DNA from: Pseudomonas putida
Lineage (GTDB): Bacteria; Pseudomonadota; Gammaproteobacteria; Pseudomonadales; Pseudomonadaceae
DNA length: 64,000 bases
Assembly (NCBI RefSeq): GCF_003228315.1
Contig: NZ_CP029693.1
Coordinates: 5,242,501 to 5,306,500 of the forward strand
Direction of reading: 5' to 3'
The notes under the pieces are model-generated. The model was given only the letters and a program-made list of their open reading frames with translations, was not told the origin of the DNA and made no database searches. The translations under genes and the position numbers were made by a program. Numbering within the stretch: position 1 is the stretch's first letter; the number at the start of each line of letters is the position of its first letter. Shown here piece by piece: positions 35,762 through 44,156 of the stretch.

Positions 35762-35806
35762 ACCACTTGCAGCTTGAAACTTGAAACTTGCAGCTCACCT
35801 GCAAGG
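35762..35806. repeat. Short tandem CTTGAAA/CTTGCAG repeat
   Basis: ACTTGCAGCTTGAAACTTGA and the following AACTTGCAGCT repeat a 7-base unit (CTTGAAA, CTTGAAA, CTTGCAG), flanked by CTTGCAG and CTGCAAG. It lies just upstream of the aminotransferase start and may form a small hairpin; no function claimed. Confidence 0.4.
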
Positions 35807-35814
35807 GGCTACCG

Positions 35815-36963
35815 ATGATCACCAGTAAGTTGCCGAATGTCGGCATCACCATCTTCACTCAGATGTCTCAACTCGCGGCTTCGAGCGGGGCGATCAATCT
35901 GTCCCAGGGTTTCCCCGATTTTGATGCACCGCAAGCGCTGTGCGATGCGGTCGGCCGGCACGTTGCCAATGGCCACAACCAATACTCTCCGATGACCGGC
36001 CTACCATTGCTGCGTCAGCAAGTGGCGGCGAAGATCGCCCGCAGCTACGGCGTAGCGGTTGATGCCGACAACGAAGTGACCATCACTCCCGGCGCCACGC
36101 AAGCGATCTTCTGTGCGATCCAGGCCGTTATCCACAGCGGCGATGAAGTGATCGTGTTCGACCCGAGCTACGACAGTTACGAGCCGTCCGTGGAACTGGC
36201 TGGCGGTCGTTGCGTGCACGTGCAGCTCGGGCTGGACGACTTCTCCATCGACTTCCAGAAGCTGGCCGAGGCCATCACGCCACGCACGCGGATGATTGTG
36301 CTGAACACCCCGCACAACCCGAGCGGGGCTCTGATCAGCCGAGCCGAGCTGGATCAGCTCGCGGACCTGATTCGTGATCGCGATATCTATCTGATCAGCG
36401 ATGAGGTCTACGAACATCTGGTGTTCGACGGCGTGCCTCACGTCAGTGTGCTGAATCATGAAGAGCTGTATCAGCGCGCCTTCGTGGTCAGTTCCTTCGG
36501 CAAGACCTACCACGTCACAGGCTGGAAAACCGGCTACGTGGTCGCGCCGCCGGCCCTGACGGCGGAGCTGCGCAAGGTGCACCAGTACGTGAGTTTCTGT
36601 GGTGTGACGCCGCTGCAATTCGCGCTGGCCGACTTCATGGCCGAGCATCCGGAACACGTGGAAGAGTTGCCTGCCTTCTATCAGGCCAAACGCGACCTGT
36701 TCTGCGACCTGTTGGCGCCATCGCGCTTCAGTTTCACCCGTGTCGCCGGCACCTATTTCCAGTTGGTCGACTACTCGCAGATCCGTCCGGACCTCAATGA
36801 CGTCGAAATGGCGTTGTGGATGACCCGTGAACACGGTGTGGCGAGCATCCCGATTTCGGTGTTCTACCAGACGCCACCCGAGGGCCAGCGCCTGGTGCGC
36901 CTGTGTTTCGCCAAACGCGAGGAGACCCTGCGTAAAGCAGCGGAAAAACTATGCGTGATTTGA
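35815..36963 (+). CDS. ybdL: Methionine/aromatic aminotransferase, YbdL-like (glutamine transaminase K type)
   Basis: 382 residues from ATG 35815; nine further upstream codons are in frame but lack RBS. Class I/II PLP aminotransferase closely like E. coli YbdL (KLPNVGITIFTQMSQLA, INLSQGFPDFD, VISSFGK-type lysine site VVSSFGKTYHVTGWKTGYV). It transaminates 2-keto-4-methylthiobutyrate to methionine using glutamine. The next gene is the matching omega-amidase, overlapping by 13 bases, which supports this function. Confidence 0.9.
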   Translation: MITSKLPNVGITIFTQMSQLAASSGAINLSQGFPDFDAPQALCDAVGRHVANGHNQYSPMTGLPLLRQQVAAKIARSYGVAVDADNEVTITPGATQAIFCAIQAVIHSGDEVIVFDPSYDSYEPSVELAGGRCVHVQLGLDDFSIDFQKLAEAITPRTRMIVLNTPHNPSGALISRAELDQLADLIRDRDIYLISDEVYEHLVFDGVPHVSVLNHEELYQRAFVVSSFGKTYHVTGWKTGYVVAPPALTAELRKVHQYVSFCGVTPLQFALADFMAEHPEHVEELPAFYQAKRDLFCDLLAPSRFSFTRVAGTYFQLVDYSQIRPDLNDVEMALWMTREHGVASIPISVFYQTPPEGQRLVRLCFAKREETLRKAAEKLCVI

Positions 36964-37742
36964 GTGCCTTGCCGAAACTGACCGTCGCGCTGGTGCAAAC
37001 CACCCTGGCCTGGCATGACCGTCAGGCCAACCTTGCGCATTTCGAGCCGTTGCTGGAGCAGGCTCGGGGAGCGGACCTGATTATTCTGCCGGAGATGTTC
37101 ACCACGGGTTTCTCCATGGAGTCCGAGGTGCTGGCGGAGGCGGAAAACGGTCCCACCAGCAAGTGGCTCCGGGCTCAGGCGGCGAAGCTGGATGCGGTGA
37201 TCACCGGTAGTGTCATCGTGCAGGCCGCCGATGGCAGTCATCGCAACCGTCTGCTGTGGGCGCGGCCGGATGGCGAAGTGTTGCACTACGACAAGCGCCA
37301 TCTGTTCCGCATGGCCGGTGAGCATCATCACTACACCCCAGGAGAGCGTCAGGTGCAGTTCGAGCTCAAGGGCTGGCGGGTGCGGCCATTGATTTGCTAC
37401 GACCTGCGTTTCCCGGTGTGGAGTCGTGATGCTCAGGACACGGACCTTCTGCTATACACCGCCAACTGGCCGGGCGCGCGTCGACAGCACTGGAATCGTT
37501 TGCTGCCGGCGCGGGCCATCGAAAACCTGTGTTATGTGGCGGCGGTGAACCGTGTCGGGACTGACGGCAAAGGTTTTGCCTATACCGGTGACAGTCAGGT
37601 GCTGGATTTTCAGGGCGAGACATTGCTCAGTGCCGGAGAGGCGGACGGGGTATTCAAGGTGGAGCTGGATGCGGCGGAACTGGCTGCTTATCGCACAAGG
37701 TTTCCGGCGAATCTGGATGCGGATACTTTCGAGTTCACCTGA
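36951..37742 (+). CDS. yafV: Omega-amidase / nitrilase-family hydrolase (YafV-like)
   Basis: 263 residues. Nitrilase fold with catalytic Glu in LIILPEMFTTGFS, Lys in HYDKRHLFRMAGEH and Cys in PLICYDLRFPVWS. It hydrolyses 2-ketoglutaramate, the by-product of glutamine transamination, pulling the upstream YbdL-like reaction toward methionine. The overlap with the aminotransferase gene points to co-expression. The substrate is inferred from family and context. Confidence 0.9.
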   Translation: MRDLSALPKLTVALVQTTLAWHDRQANLAHFEPLLEQARGADLIILPEMFTTGFSMESEVLAEAENGPTSKWLRAQAAKLDAVITGSVIVQAADGSHRNRLLWARPDGEVLHYDKRHLFRMAGEHHHYTPGERQVQFELKGWRVRPLICYDLRFPVWSRDAQDTDLLLYTANWPGARRQHWNRLLPARAIENLCYVAAVNRVGTDGKGFAYTGDSQVLDFQGETLLSAGEADGVFKVELDAAELAAYRTRFPANLDADTFEFT

Positions 37743-37768
37743 GATCCCTGCCGTCTGAGCTGGCCTCT

Positions 37769-37840
37769 TCGCGAGCAGGCTCGCTCCTACATTGGATCGG
37801 TGTGAACACGGTCACTATAGGAGCGAGCCTGCTCGCGATG
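37769..37840. repeat. REP inverted pair (reverse order)
   Basis: TCGCGAGCAGGCTCGCTCCT then AGGAGCGAGCCTGCTCGCGA, the arms in the opposite order from most copies in this window. Between convergent yafV and leuA. Confidence 0.92.
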
Positions 37841-37876
37841 AGGTACTGACAGGCGACACAAAATTTTCAGGCAAAC

Positions 37877-37912
37877 AAAAAGGCCCCGAGGTTCACACCC
37901 CGGGGCCTTTTG
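37877..37912 (-). terminator. Bidirectional terminator between yafV and leuA
   Basis: AAAAGGCCCCG, loop AGGTTCACACC, CGGGGCCTTTT. On the minus strand it lies about 20 bases beyond the leuA stop and has the T-tract; it may also stop transcription from the plus strand. Confidence 0.85.
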
Positions 37913-37930
37913 CATTGCAGCGAAGGTCAG

Positions 37931-39610
37931 TTATGCCGCTTTCGCTTCCGGCTGGCTCAGGGAGCGGTTCAGCGCGCTGAACAGTGCCTTGAAGCTGGCG
38001 GTCGTGATGTTTTCGTCGATACCGACGCCGTGCACCGCACGTTCGCCGTTCACACGCAGTTCAATGTAAGCCGCTGCCTTGGCGTTGGTGCCCGCGCCGA
38101 TGGCGTGTTCGTTGTAGTCCATGATCTCCACCGGAATCGGCAGACCGGCAACCAGTGCTTCCAGGGCGCCATTGCCCTTGCCGCGCCAGTGCAGGTTGGT
38201 TTCGCCCTGGCCTTGGCTGGCGACTTCCACTTCGACGGCGCTGTGGCCGTTCTCTTCCTGCAGGCGGTGGCTGACCAGCGCGTAAGGAGCGTTGGCTTGC
38301 AGGTACTCGCTGTGCAACAGGGCGTGGATCTGCTGGGCGGTCATTTCCAGGCCCAGACGATCGGTTTCACGCTGCACGACCTGGCTGAACTCGATCTGCA
38401 TGCGACGCGGCAGGCTGATGCCGTATTCCTGCTCCAGCAGGTAGGCGATGCCGCCCTTGCCCGACTGGCTGTTGACGCGGATGACCGCCTCGTAGCTGCG
38501 ACCGATGTCGGCCGGGTCGATCGGCAGGTATGGCACTTCCCACAAGGCGTCCGGTTTCTGCTGGGCGAAGCCCTTGCGGATCGCATCCTGGTGGGAGCCG
38601 GAGAACGCGGTGTGGACCAGATCGCCAACGTACGGGTGACGTGGGTGCACCTGGATCTGGTTGCACTCTTCGACGACCTTGCGCACGCCGTCGATGTCGG
38701 AGAAGTCCAGCTCAGGGTTCAGGCCCTGGGTGTACATGTTCAGTGCCACGGTCACCAGGTCGACGTTACCGGTACGTTCGCCGTTGCCGAACAGGCAGCC
38801 TTCGACACGGTCGGCGCCGGCCATCAGGCCCAGCTCGGTGGCGGCTACGCCAGTGCCACGGTCGTTGTGGGTGTGCAGGCTGATGATCACGCTGTCACGA
38901 CGGTTGATGTGGCGGCAGAACCATTCGATTTGGTCGGCATAGATGTTCGGCGTGGCGCATTCCACTGTGGCCGGCAGATTGAGGATCATCTTGCGCTCAG
39001 GCGTCGGGTTCCACACCTCGATCACTGCGTCGCAGACTTCCTTGGCAACCTCAAGTTCGGTAGCACTGAAGGTTTCCGGGGAGTACTGGAAGGTCCACTC
39101 GGTTTCCGGCTGCTGGGCGGCATATTTGACGAACAGCTTGGCCGCGTTCACGGCGATTTCCTTGACCCCGTCCACATCCTGGTTGAAGACAATGCGGCGG
39201 AAAGAAGGGGAGGTGGCGTTGTACAGGTGAACGATGGCTTTTTTCGCGCCACGCAGGGATTCGAAGGTACGTGCGATCAAGTCTTCACGTGCCTGGGTCA
39301 ATACCTGGATGGTGGTGTCGTCCGGGATGTGACCGTCTTCGATCAGCGTGCGCACGAAGTCGAAATCGGTTTGCGAGGCGGACGGGAAGGAGGCTTCGAT
39401 TTCTTTCACGCCGACCTGCACCAGGGTTTTCCAGAAGCGCAGCTTCTTGGCAGAGTCCATCGGTTCGATCAGCGACTGGTTGCCATCACGCAGGTCGGAG
39501 CTGCACCAGATTGGAGCGGCGGTGATGGTTTTCGACGGCCAGGTGCGATCCGGAAGGTTGATGGTCGGGAACGCGCGGTATTTCGAAGACGGGTCTTTGA
39601 GCATGCTCAT
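37931..39610 (-). CDS. leuA: 2-isopropylmalate synthase (long, LeuA2 type)
   Basis: 559 residues from the ATG at 39610 (MSMLKDPSSKYRAFPTINLP), with AAGGA upstream; the open frame to 39724 is not supported. First committed step of leucine synthesis, joining 2-ketoisovalerate and acetyl-CoA. TIM barrel with SSDLRDGNQSLIEPMD and the metal-binding HTHNDRGTG; C-terminal LeuA regulatory dimer (allosteric) domain. It is of the long form (~556 aa) rather than the ~520-residue E. coli LeuA. Confidence 0.96.
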   Translation of the reverse strand: MSMLKDPSSKYRAFPTINLPDRTWPSKTITAAPIWCSSDLRDGNQSLIEPMDSAKKLRFWKTLVQVGVKEIEASFPSASQTDFDFVRTLIEDGHIPDDTTIQVLTQAREDLIARTFESLRGAKKAIVHLYNATSPSFRRIVFNQDVDGVKEIAVNAAKLFVKYAAQQPETEWTFQYSPETFSATELEVAKEVCDAVIEVWNPTPERKMILNLPATVECATPNIYADQIEWFCRHINRRDSVIISLHTHNDRGTGVAATELGLMAGADRVEGCLFGNGERTGNVDLVTVALNMYTQGLNPELDFSDIDGVRKVVEECNQIQVHPRHPYVGDLVHTAFSGSHQDAIRKGFAQQKPDALWEVPYLPIDPADIGRSYEAVIRVNSQSGKGGIAYLLEQEYGISLPRRMQIEFSQVVQRETDRLGLEMTAQQIHALLHSEYLQANAPYALVSHRLQEENGHSAVEVEVASQGQGETNLHWRGKGNGALEALVAGLPIPVEIMDYNEHAIGAGTNAKAAAYIELRVNGERAVHGVGIDENITTASFKALFSALNRSLSQPEAKAA

Positions 39611-39999
39611 CGGGAAATCCTTATTGTGTGGGCCGAAAAAAGGCGGCCTGCCGGTGGATCGAATGTTCTGGATAAAGCGAAAGACGAGGTGCCGCGATTC
39701 AGCCCGGCAGTCGTGCGCTGACAAGGCACAGGCTGCGGTGCTGACGGAGTTGGATGAGGGTGTGAGAGGTTTTCATGCCTTCAACCCTAACCTTGAGGGG
39801 GAGGATGGCAAGCAGTCAAAAAAAATTGAGAGGAATACTCGCCGGGATCGGTTTTCAGAGATTTTATTGCTCTGAACAGGCCTGATCTTCAGGTTGCTTG
39901 CGCAAGGTTTGAGCGATGCGCAATCGGCGGTTTCGGCGTCGCGTGCTCATGACGGGGGCTATTCTTCTTGAAAGCCTGGACTGGCAAGTGGGAGTCGCG
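39611..39999. other. Intergenic region upstream of leuA
   Basis: About 390 bases between divergent leuA and the gene at 40000. On the leuA strand it contains a possible 25-codon leader ORF (39699-39776), the hairpin CAGAG/CTCTG near 39855-39873, a -35-like TTGACT near 39811-39816, and GGCCGCCTTTTTTCGGCC just upstream of the leuA RBS. These parts resemble an attenuator layout without a clear leucine-codon run. Confidence 0.4.
39699..39776 (-). CDS. Possible leuA leader peptide ORF
   Basis: 25 codons, MKTSHTLIQLRQHRSLCLVS plus five residues, ending TGA at 39699-39701, 89 bases before leuA. It has AGGGTTGAAGG upstream. Five of the 25 codons are leucine but not consecutive, so an attenuation role is only a guess; it may be a chance ORF. 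Confidence 0.2.
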   Translation of the reverse strand: MKTSHTLIQLRQHRSLCLVSARLPG

Positions 40000-40356
40000 A
40001 TGAACGAGTCCGATTGGAAACAGTATTGCGTATTGCGCCCGATAGCCCATGAACGGATGTGCACCCGGATCATGAACGATGTCGAGAAGATCGTGCTGGA
40101 CAAGAGCATCCCGCCCTACGAACGGATCGATGCCAGCGAAGAACTGTTGAAAGCCGGGCAAAAGGAGCTGTATTGGGCGTTTGGCGTCTTCAGGTTTTCC
40201 CGCCACGAGGCGCGCTCGCATTTGCTTGGGTTGTGCGCGCGGGAGTTGATTAAGGCAGAAGAGTTGACGGGTTTCTCGCCAGACACCCAGGAATGGGTCC
40301 GGCACTGTTTGGCGGATCGGGAGGTCCATGGGATTGAAGATTTGGACGCGGAGTAA
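40000..40356 (+). CDS. Small soluble protein of unknown function
   Basis: 118 residues from ATG 40000, preceded by GGGAG. Helical and acidic at the end: NESDWKQYCVLRPIAHERMC, KSIPPYERIDASEELLKAGQ, LYWAFGVFRFSRHEARSHL. The open frame extends further upstream (39916) without family support. I do not recognise the family. Followed by a REP pair. Confidence 0.55.
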   Translation: MNESDWKQYCVLRPIAHERMCTRIMNDVEKIVLDKSIPPYERIDASEELLKAGQKELYWAFGVFRFSRHEARSHLLGLCARELIKAEELTGFSPDTQEWVRHCLADREVHGIEDLDAE

Positions 40357-40374
40357 GTGGCGTCTGTTCTACCG

Positions 40375-40467
40375 CCTTCGCGAGCAGGCTCGCTCCCACA
40401 GTGGGCTTTGGTGTGCACGAATCTCGTGTACAACAATTACCTGTGGGAGCGAGCCTGCTCGCGAAGG
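40375..40467. repeat. REP inverted pair
   Basis: CTTCGCGAGCAGGCTCGCTC at 40376 and the complementary arm ending near 40467, with GTGGGAGC rather than GTAGGAGC in the outer arm. Confidence 0.9.
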
Positions 40468-40489
40468 GGTCATCTGCCTCACCGAAAAA

Positions 40490-41311
40490 CTAAGGCTGAA
40501 ACGCCCCGATAAAAATCGCCGGATCCACCCGCGCATCATTCAGGCTGACGTTCCAATGCATATGCGGCCCGGTCGCCCGTCCCGTCGCACCAACCTTGCC
40601 CACCACAGCACCACGGGCCAGTTGCTGCCCAACCTTCACATCGATTTTCGACATATGGCAGAACATGCTGATAAAGCCCTGGCCGTGATCGACAAACACG
40701 GTGTTGCCATTGAAAAAGTAATTGCCGATCAGGATCACCTTGCCCGAGGCCGGAGTCTTGATCGGTGTGCCAGCGGGAACGGCGAAATCCAGGCCCGAGT
40801 GGGGATTGCGCTCTTCACCGTTGAAGAAACGGCGCACACCGAACTTGCTCGACAGTGGACCGTTGACGGGTTTGTCCAGCAGCAGATTGCTGGGCGTATT
40901 CGGGCTGAACGTGCGGTAGGCGGCGATCTGCTCGGCCAGTTCGCGTTCGATGCGCTTGAGGTTGTCCTGGTCCGGATTGACCTGTTGGGTGTTTTTCAGG
41001 GTGATGCGCTGTTCCGGGTATTTCTTGTTACCGACCGTGAAACCCAAGTTTCGGCCGCCGCTGCTGATGGACTGCGCGCCCGGCTTGACCGTCAACGGCA
41101 CGCCGACAATGGCCAGCCAGTTGTTCTGTTCCTTGACCACCAGCACCGGTTTGCCCTGGTAACTGGCTTTCGGTGCCTGCGCGGCGGTGCCCAGATCCAC
41201 CACGGCCACGCCTCCCGGCACGGGCTTGTTCAGCAGGCGCGTGATGTAGCTGTCGGCGTGGGCGTTGAGCGTCAGGCACAACAATAGAAGCGAAGCGAAA
41301 AAACGCGGCAT
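40490..41311 (-). CDS. Secreted M23-family peptidoglycan peptidase
   Basis: 273 residues. Signal peptide (FFASLLLLCLTLNAHA), a beta-rich N-terminal region, and a C-terminal LytM/M23 domain with zinc ligands in NPHSGLDFAVPAG and GPHMHWNVS, plus GNYFFNGNTVFVDHGQGF. Likely a periplasmic endopeptidase that cuts peptidoglycan cross-links. Three bases after xseA, on the same strand, so probably co-transcribed; this pairing is common in Pseudomonas but has no known functional link. Confidence 0.9.
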   Translation of the reverse strand: MPRFFASLLLLCLTLNAHADSYITRLLNKPVPGGVAVVDLGTAAQAPKASYQGKPVLVVKEQNNWLAIVGVPLTVKPGAQSISSGGRNLGFTVGNKKYPEQRITLKNTQQVNPDQDNLKRIERELAEQIAAYRTFSPNTPSNLLLDKPVNGPLSSKFGVRRFFNGEERNPHSGLDFAVPAGTPIKTPASGKVILIGNYFFNGNTVFVDHGQGFISMFCHMSKIDVKVGQQLARGAVVGKVGATGRATGPHMHWNVSLNDARVDPAIFIGAFQP

Positions 41312-41314
41312 GGG

Positions 41315-42694
41315 TCAATCCAGTAAAGAAAGGGTGACGGGTGTCAGGTGATTGTCTTCGACCCGCACTTGCAGCTCGCCTTCACCCAGTTTGGCCTTCA
41401 GGCGCTGACCGGTATGGGTTTGTGCGGCGTTGCGAATCGCGTTGCCACGCTCGTCCAGCAAAATGCTGTAACCACGGCCGAGGGTCGCCAGCGGACTGAC
41501 CACATGCAGCGTCTGCATCTGGCTGTGCAATTGCAGGCGGCGGCTTTTCAGGCCCTCGCGCATGGCCCGGGGCAGGCGTTCGGCAAGGCTGTCCAGACGC
41601 TGACGCAACATCGCCAGCTGCCGGCCCGGATGCTGTCCCGTCAGGCGGGTTTCCAGGCGGATCAAGCGTTCGCGGCGAGTATTGAGGCTGCGTTCGAAGG
41701 CACGGCGCAGGCGCATGTCCAGATCGTCCAGCCGTTGCGCTTGCTGGCGCAGGCGTTCGCCGGGATGCCGCAACCGGCGGGAAATGCCCTCCAGGCGCAA
41801 GCGATCACGCATCAGGCGGTCGCGCATGCGCATCACCAGCCGACGGTGCAGGCTTTCGACCCGGCGCACCAGGTCGCTGGAGTCCGGGGCCAGCAGTTCG
41901 GCGGCAGCGGAAGGCGTGGGAGCGCGAACGTCGGCGACGAAATCACTGATCGATACATCGGTTTCATGGCCGACGGCGCTGACGATCGGCGTCACGCAGG
42001 CATCCACGGCGCGGGCCACGGCTTCTTCGTTGAAGCACCAGAGGTCCTCCAGCGAACCGCCGCCCCGGGCCAGAATCAAGGCGTCAAAGCCACGGGCGTC
42101 TGCCATTTTCAGTGCGCGGACAATCTGAGCAGTGGCTTCGCGACCCTGTACGGCGGTGGGGATCAGCGTCAATTGCACTTGCGGCGCTCGGCGCTGGAAC
42201 ACACTGATGATGTCGCGGATCACTGCGCCGGTTGGCGAACTGATGATGCCGATGCGTTGCGGGTGCGCCGGCAGCGGCACTTTGCGCTCGGCGCTGAACA
42301 GACCTTCGGCGCTGAGCTTTTCCTTCAAGGCATCGAAGGCCAGGCGCAAGGCGCCATCGCCGGCGGGCTCCACGGTGTCGAGGATCAGCTGATAATCGCC
42401 ACGGCCCTCGAACAGCGAGACCTTGCCCCGTACCTTGACCGCCAGGCCGTCTTTCAGCGCTTGGCGAACCCGTGCGGCGTTCTGCCGAAACAGTGCGCAA
42501 CGCACCTGGGCGCCGCTGTCCTTGAGGGTGAAATACACATGGCCCGACGCCGGGCGGGCGAGGTTGGAGATTTCGCCTTCGACCCAAATGTTGCTGAACA
42601 CGTCTTCGAGCAACACCCGCGCGCGGCCGTTGAGTTGGCTGACGGTCAGGACCTCGCGGTCCAGGCCGAGTCTTGCAAAGGGATCTTTAATCAT
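41315..42694 (-). CDS. xseA: Exodeoxyribonuclease VII large subunit
   Basis: 459 residues. N-terminal OB fold (LTVSQLNGRARVLLEDVFSN, IWVEGEISNLARPASGHVYF), catalytic region with GGSLEDLWCFNEE and PIVSAVGHETDVSI, and a long coiled-coil C-terminus rich in Arg/Leu. Degrades single-stranded DNA. Divergent from the TSUP gene across a REP pair. Confidence 0.96.
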   Translation of the reverse strand: MIKDPFARLGLDREVLTVSQLNGRARVLLEDVFSNIWVEGEISNLARPASGHVYFTLKDSGAQVRCALFRQNAARVRQALKDGLAVKVRGKVSLFEGRGDYQLILDTVEPAGDGALRLAFDALKEKLSAEGLFSAERKVPLPAHPQRIGIISSPTGAVIRDIISVFQRRAPQVQLTLIPTAVQGREATAQIVRALKMADARGFDALILARGGGSLEDLWCFNEEAVARAVDACVTPIVSAVGHETDVSISDFVADVRAPTPSAAAELLAPDSSDLVRRVESLHRRLVMRMRDRLMRDRLRLEGISRRLRHPGERLRQQAQRLDDLDMRLRRAFERSLNTRRERLIRLETRLTGQHPGRQLAMLRQRLDSLAERLPRAMREGLKSRRLQLHSQMQTLHVVSPLATLGRGYSILLDERGNAIRNAAQTHTGQRLKAKLGEGELQVRVEDNHLTPVTLSLLD

Positions 42695-42749
42695 GGGGCG
42701 CAGTTTAAAGGCATTCGATGATCAATCTCCATGAGTGCGCACAAATCCC

Positions 42750-42841
42750 GTGTGGGAGCGAGCCTGCTCGCGAAAGCGTAGTGTCAGGCGCTGCAGAGTT
42801 GAATGTTAATCCGCATTCACGAGCAGGCTCGCTCCCACAGG
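42750..42841. repeat. REP inverted pair
   Basis: TGTGGGAGCGAGCCTGCTCG at 42751 and complement CGAGCAGGCTCGCTCCCACA ending at 42839, with a slightly changed outer base on the right arm (TTCACGAG). It lies in the divergent xseA/TSUP promoter region, an unusual place for REPs. Confidence 0.9.
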
Positions 42842-42884
42842 GGTAGAGTCGTCGACCGGTATTCAGGGAAGAGGGGGAGTGGGT

Positions 42885-43646
42885 GTGCTTGAGTTTTTGA
42901 ACCAATGGCCGTTCGGCACCGTGGACTGGCTGCTGATCGGTCTCGGGATTGCCCTGGCCTATATCGTGTTCGGTATCGCCGGATTCGGTACCGCGCTGGT
43001 GGCCGGGCCAATCCTGATTGTTTTCATGCCGTTGTCGAAAATCGTGCCGCTGCTGGTACTGCTGGATTTCGTCGCAGCGTTCGGCAATCTGCTGCCCTCG
43101 CGACGGGACGTGGCCAAGCCCGAGCTTTTGCGACTGCTGCCGTGCATGGCCGTTGGCTGCACCTTGGGGGTGATTTTTCTGTTGAACCTGAAATCCGACC
43201 TGTTGCTGCTGTTGATGGGGCTGTTTATCAGTGCCTATGCGATTTACAGCCTGTGGATAAAAGTCCGTCCGGAGCAACTGTCGGCCGTGTGGGCGGTGCC
43301 GATGGGCACGGTAGGCGGGATGTTCGGTGCGTTGTTTGGCAGCGGCGGCTTTTTGTACGCGATTTATCTGAACAGTCGACTGCCCAAGGATGAAGCCCGG
43401 GCGACCCAGAGTGCACTGATCAGTTGCAGCACGGTGGTGCGTTTGAGTCTGTTCGCTGTGGCGGGCGTGTATGCGGATCTGCCATTGCTGGTGCTGGCGG
43501 CGTGCTTGCTGCCGGCCATGGCGCTGGGGCTGTGGGTAGGTCGACGATTGACCCGACGTTTGTCGCGCGAGGCCTTTGTGCGGCTGGTGACGTGGCTGGT
43601 GCTGGCGAGTGGGATTGCATTGATCGGGCGCTATCTCGCTACCTGA
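42885..43646 (+). CDS. TSUP (TauE/SafE) family permease
   Basis: About 253 residues from GTG 42885, which suits the GAGGGGGA ribosome site better than the in-frame GTG at 42879. Around eight hydrophobic helices, opening WLLIGLGIALAYIVFGIAGF and GTALVAGPILIVFMPLSKIV, with the repeat-type GMFGALFGSGGFLYAIYL in the second half: the TSUP two-half arrangement. Exports or imports an anionic organosulfur or similar compound; substrate not determinable. Confidence 0.85.
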   Translation: MLEFLNQWPFGTVDWLLIGLGIALAYIVFGIAGFGTALVAGPILIVFMPLSKIVPLLVLLDFVAAFGNLLPSRRDVAKPELLRLLPCMAVGCTLGVIFLLNLKSDLLLLLMGLFISAYAIYSLWIKVRPEQLSAVWAVPMGTVGGMFGALFGSGGFLYAIYLNSRLPKDEARATQSALISCSTVVRLSLFAVAGVYADLPLLVLAACLLPAMALGLWVGRRLTRRLSREAFVRLVTWLVLASGIALIGRYLAT

Positions 43647-43660
43647 ACGCATGGCCAGAA

Positions 43661-43731
43661 CCTGTAGGAGCAAGGCTTGCCCGCGATGGCGTCCATAAGA
43701 TCGCCATCGCGGGCAAGCCTTGCTCCTACAA
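43661..43731. repeat. REP inverted pair, GCAAGGCTTGCCCGCG variant
   Basis: CTGTAGGAGCAAGGCTTGCC then GGCAAGCCTTGCTCCTACA, tight spacing. The core (AAGGCTTGCC) differs from the GAGCCTGCTC type, so a second REP subfamily. At the 3' end of the holC-side genes. Confidence 0.88.
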
Positions 43732-43761
43732 AAGCGGTGCGATGTGATGCCCTGGCTCGAA

Positions 43762-44148
43762 TCAATCGTTGTACTGACTCAACAACCGCTCAAGCCGTGC
43801 ACTCAAGCGGCGTTTGATTTCGGTTTCGATGTGCGGTGCGAAGTCATCGATCACGTCTTGCATGATCAGTTGCGCGGCGGCGCGCAGTTCGTTGTCCAGG
43901 TACAACTGTGCTTCGGCGTTTTTGCTGGTGCCAGCCGGTTCGGCAGCAGGCCTGCTTGGTGCGGGTTCGACGGTCGGTGCGGGTTCGTTGACGGTGTCGA
44001 ACAGCATGGGAATCTGTTCCTGATCGCCTGCTTCGACCGTATCGGTCAGCAGCGGCGGTTGCAGGTTGTCATCGCCGAGCAATTGGCGGATCGACTCGAG
44101 GTCGTCCAGCAATTCCACGGGTTTTTGCAGCGGTTTTGGAGTGTCCAT
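43762..44148 (-). CDS. Conserved hypothetical protein next to holC
   Basis: 128 residues, acidic N-terminal half (PLQKPVELLDDLESIRQLLG), a Pro/Glu-rich linker and a helical C-terminus (NELRAAAQLIMQDVIDDFAP, LSARLERLLSQYND). No catalytic pattern. It follows holC by 8 bases in the same direction; such a gene commonly follows holC in Pseudomonas. Function unknown. Confidence 0.75.
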   Translation of the reverse strand: MDTPKPLQKPVELLDDLESIRQLLGDDNLQPPLLTDTVEAGDQEQIPMLFDTVNEPAPTVEPAPSRPAAEPAGTSKNAEAQLYLDNELRAAAQLIMQDVIDDFAPHIETEIKRRLSARLERLLSQYND

Positions 44149-44156
44149 CGGAAGGC

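Noticed and set aside
37910..39721. 603-codon plus-strand ORF opposite leuA
   Set aside because: Shadow of leuA; no domain pattern and it ignores the terminator.
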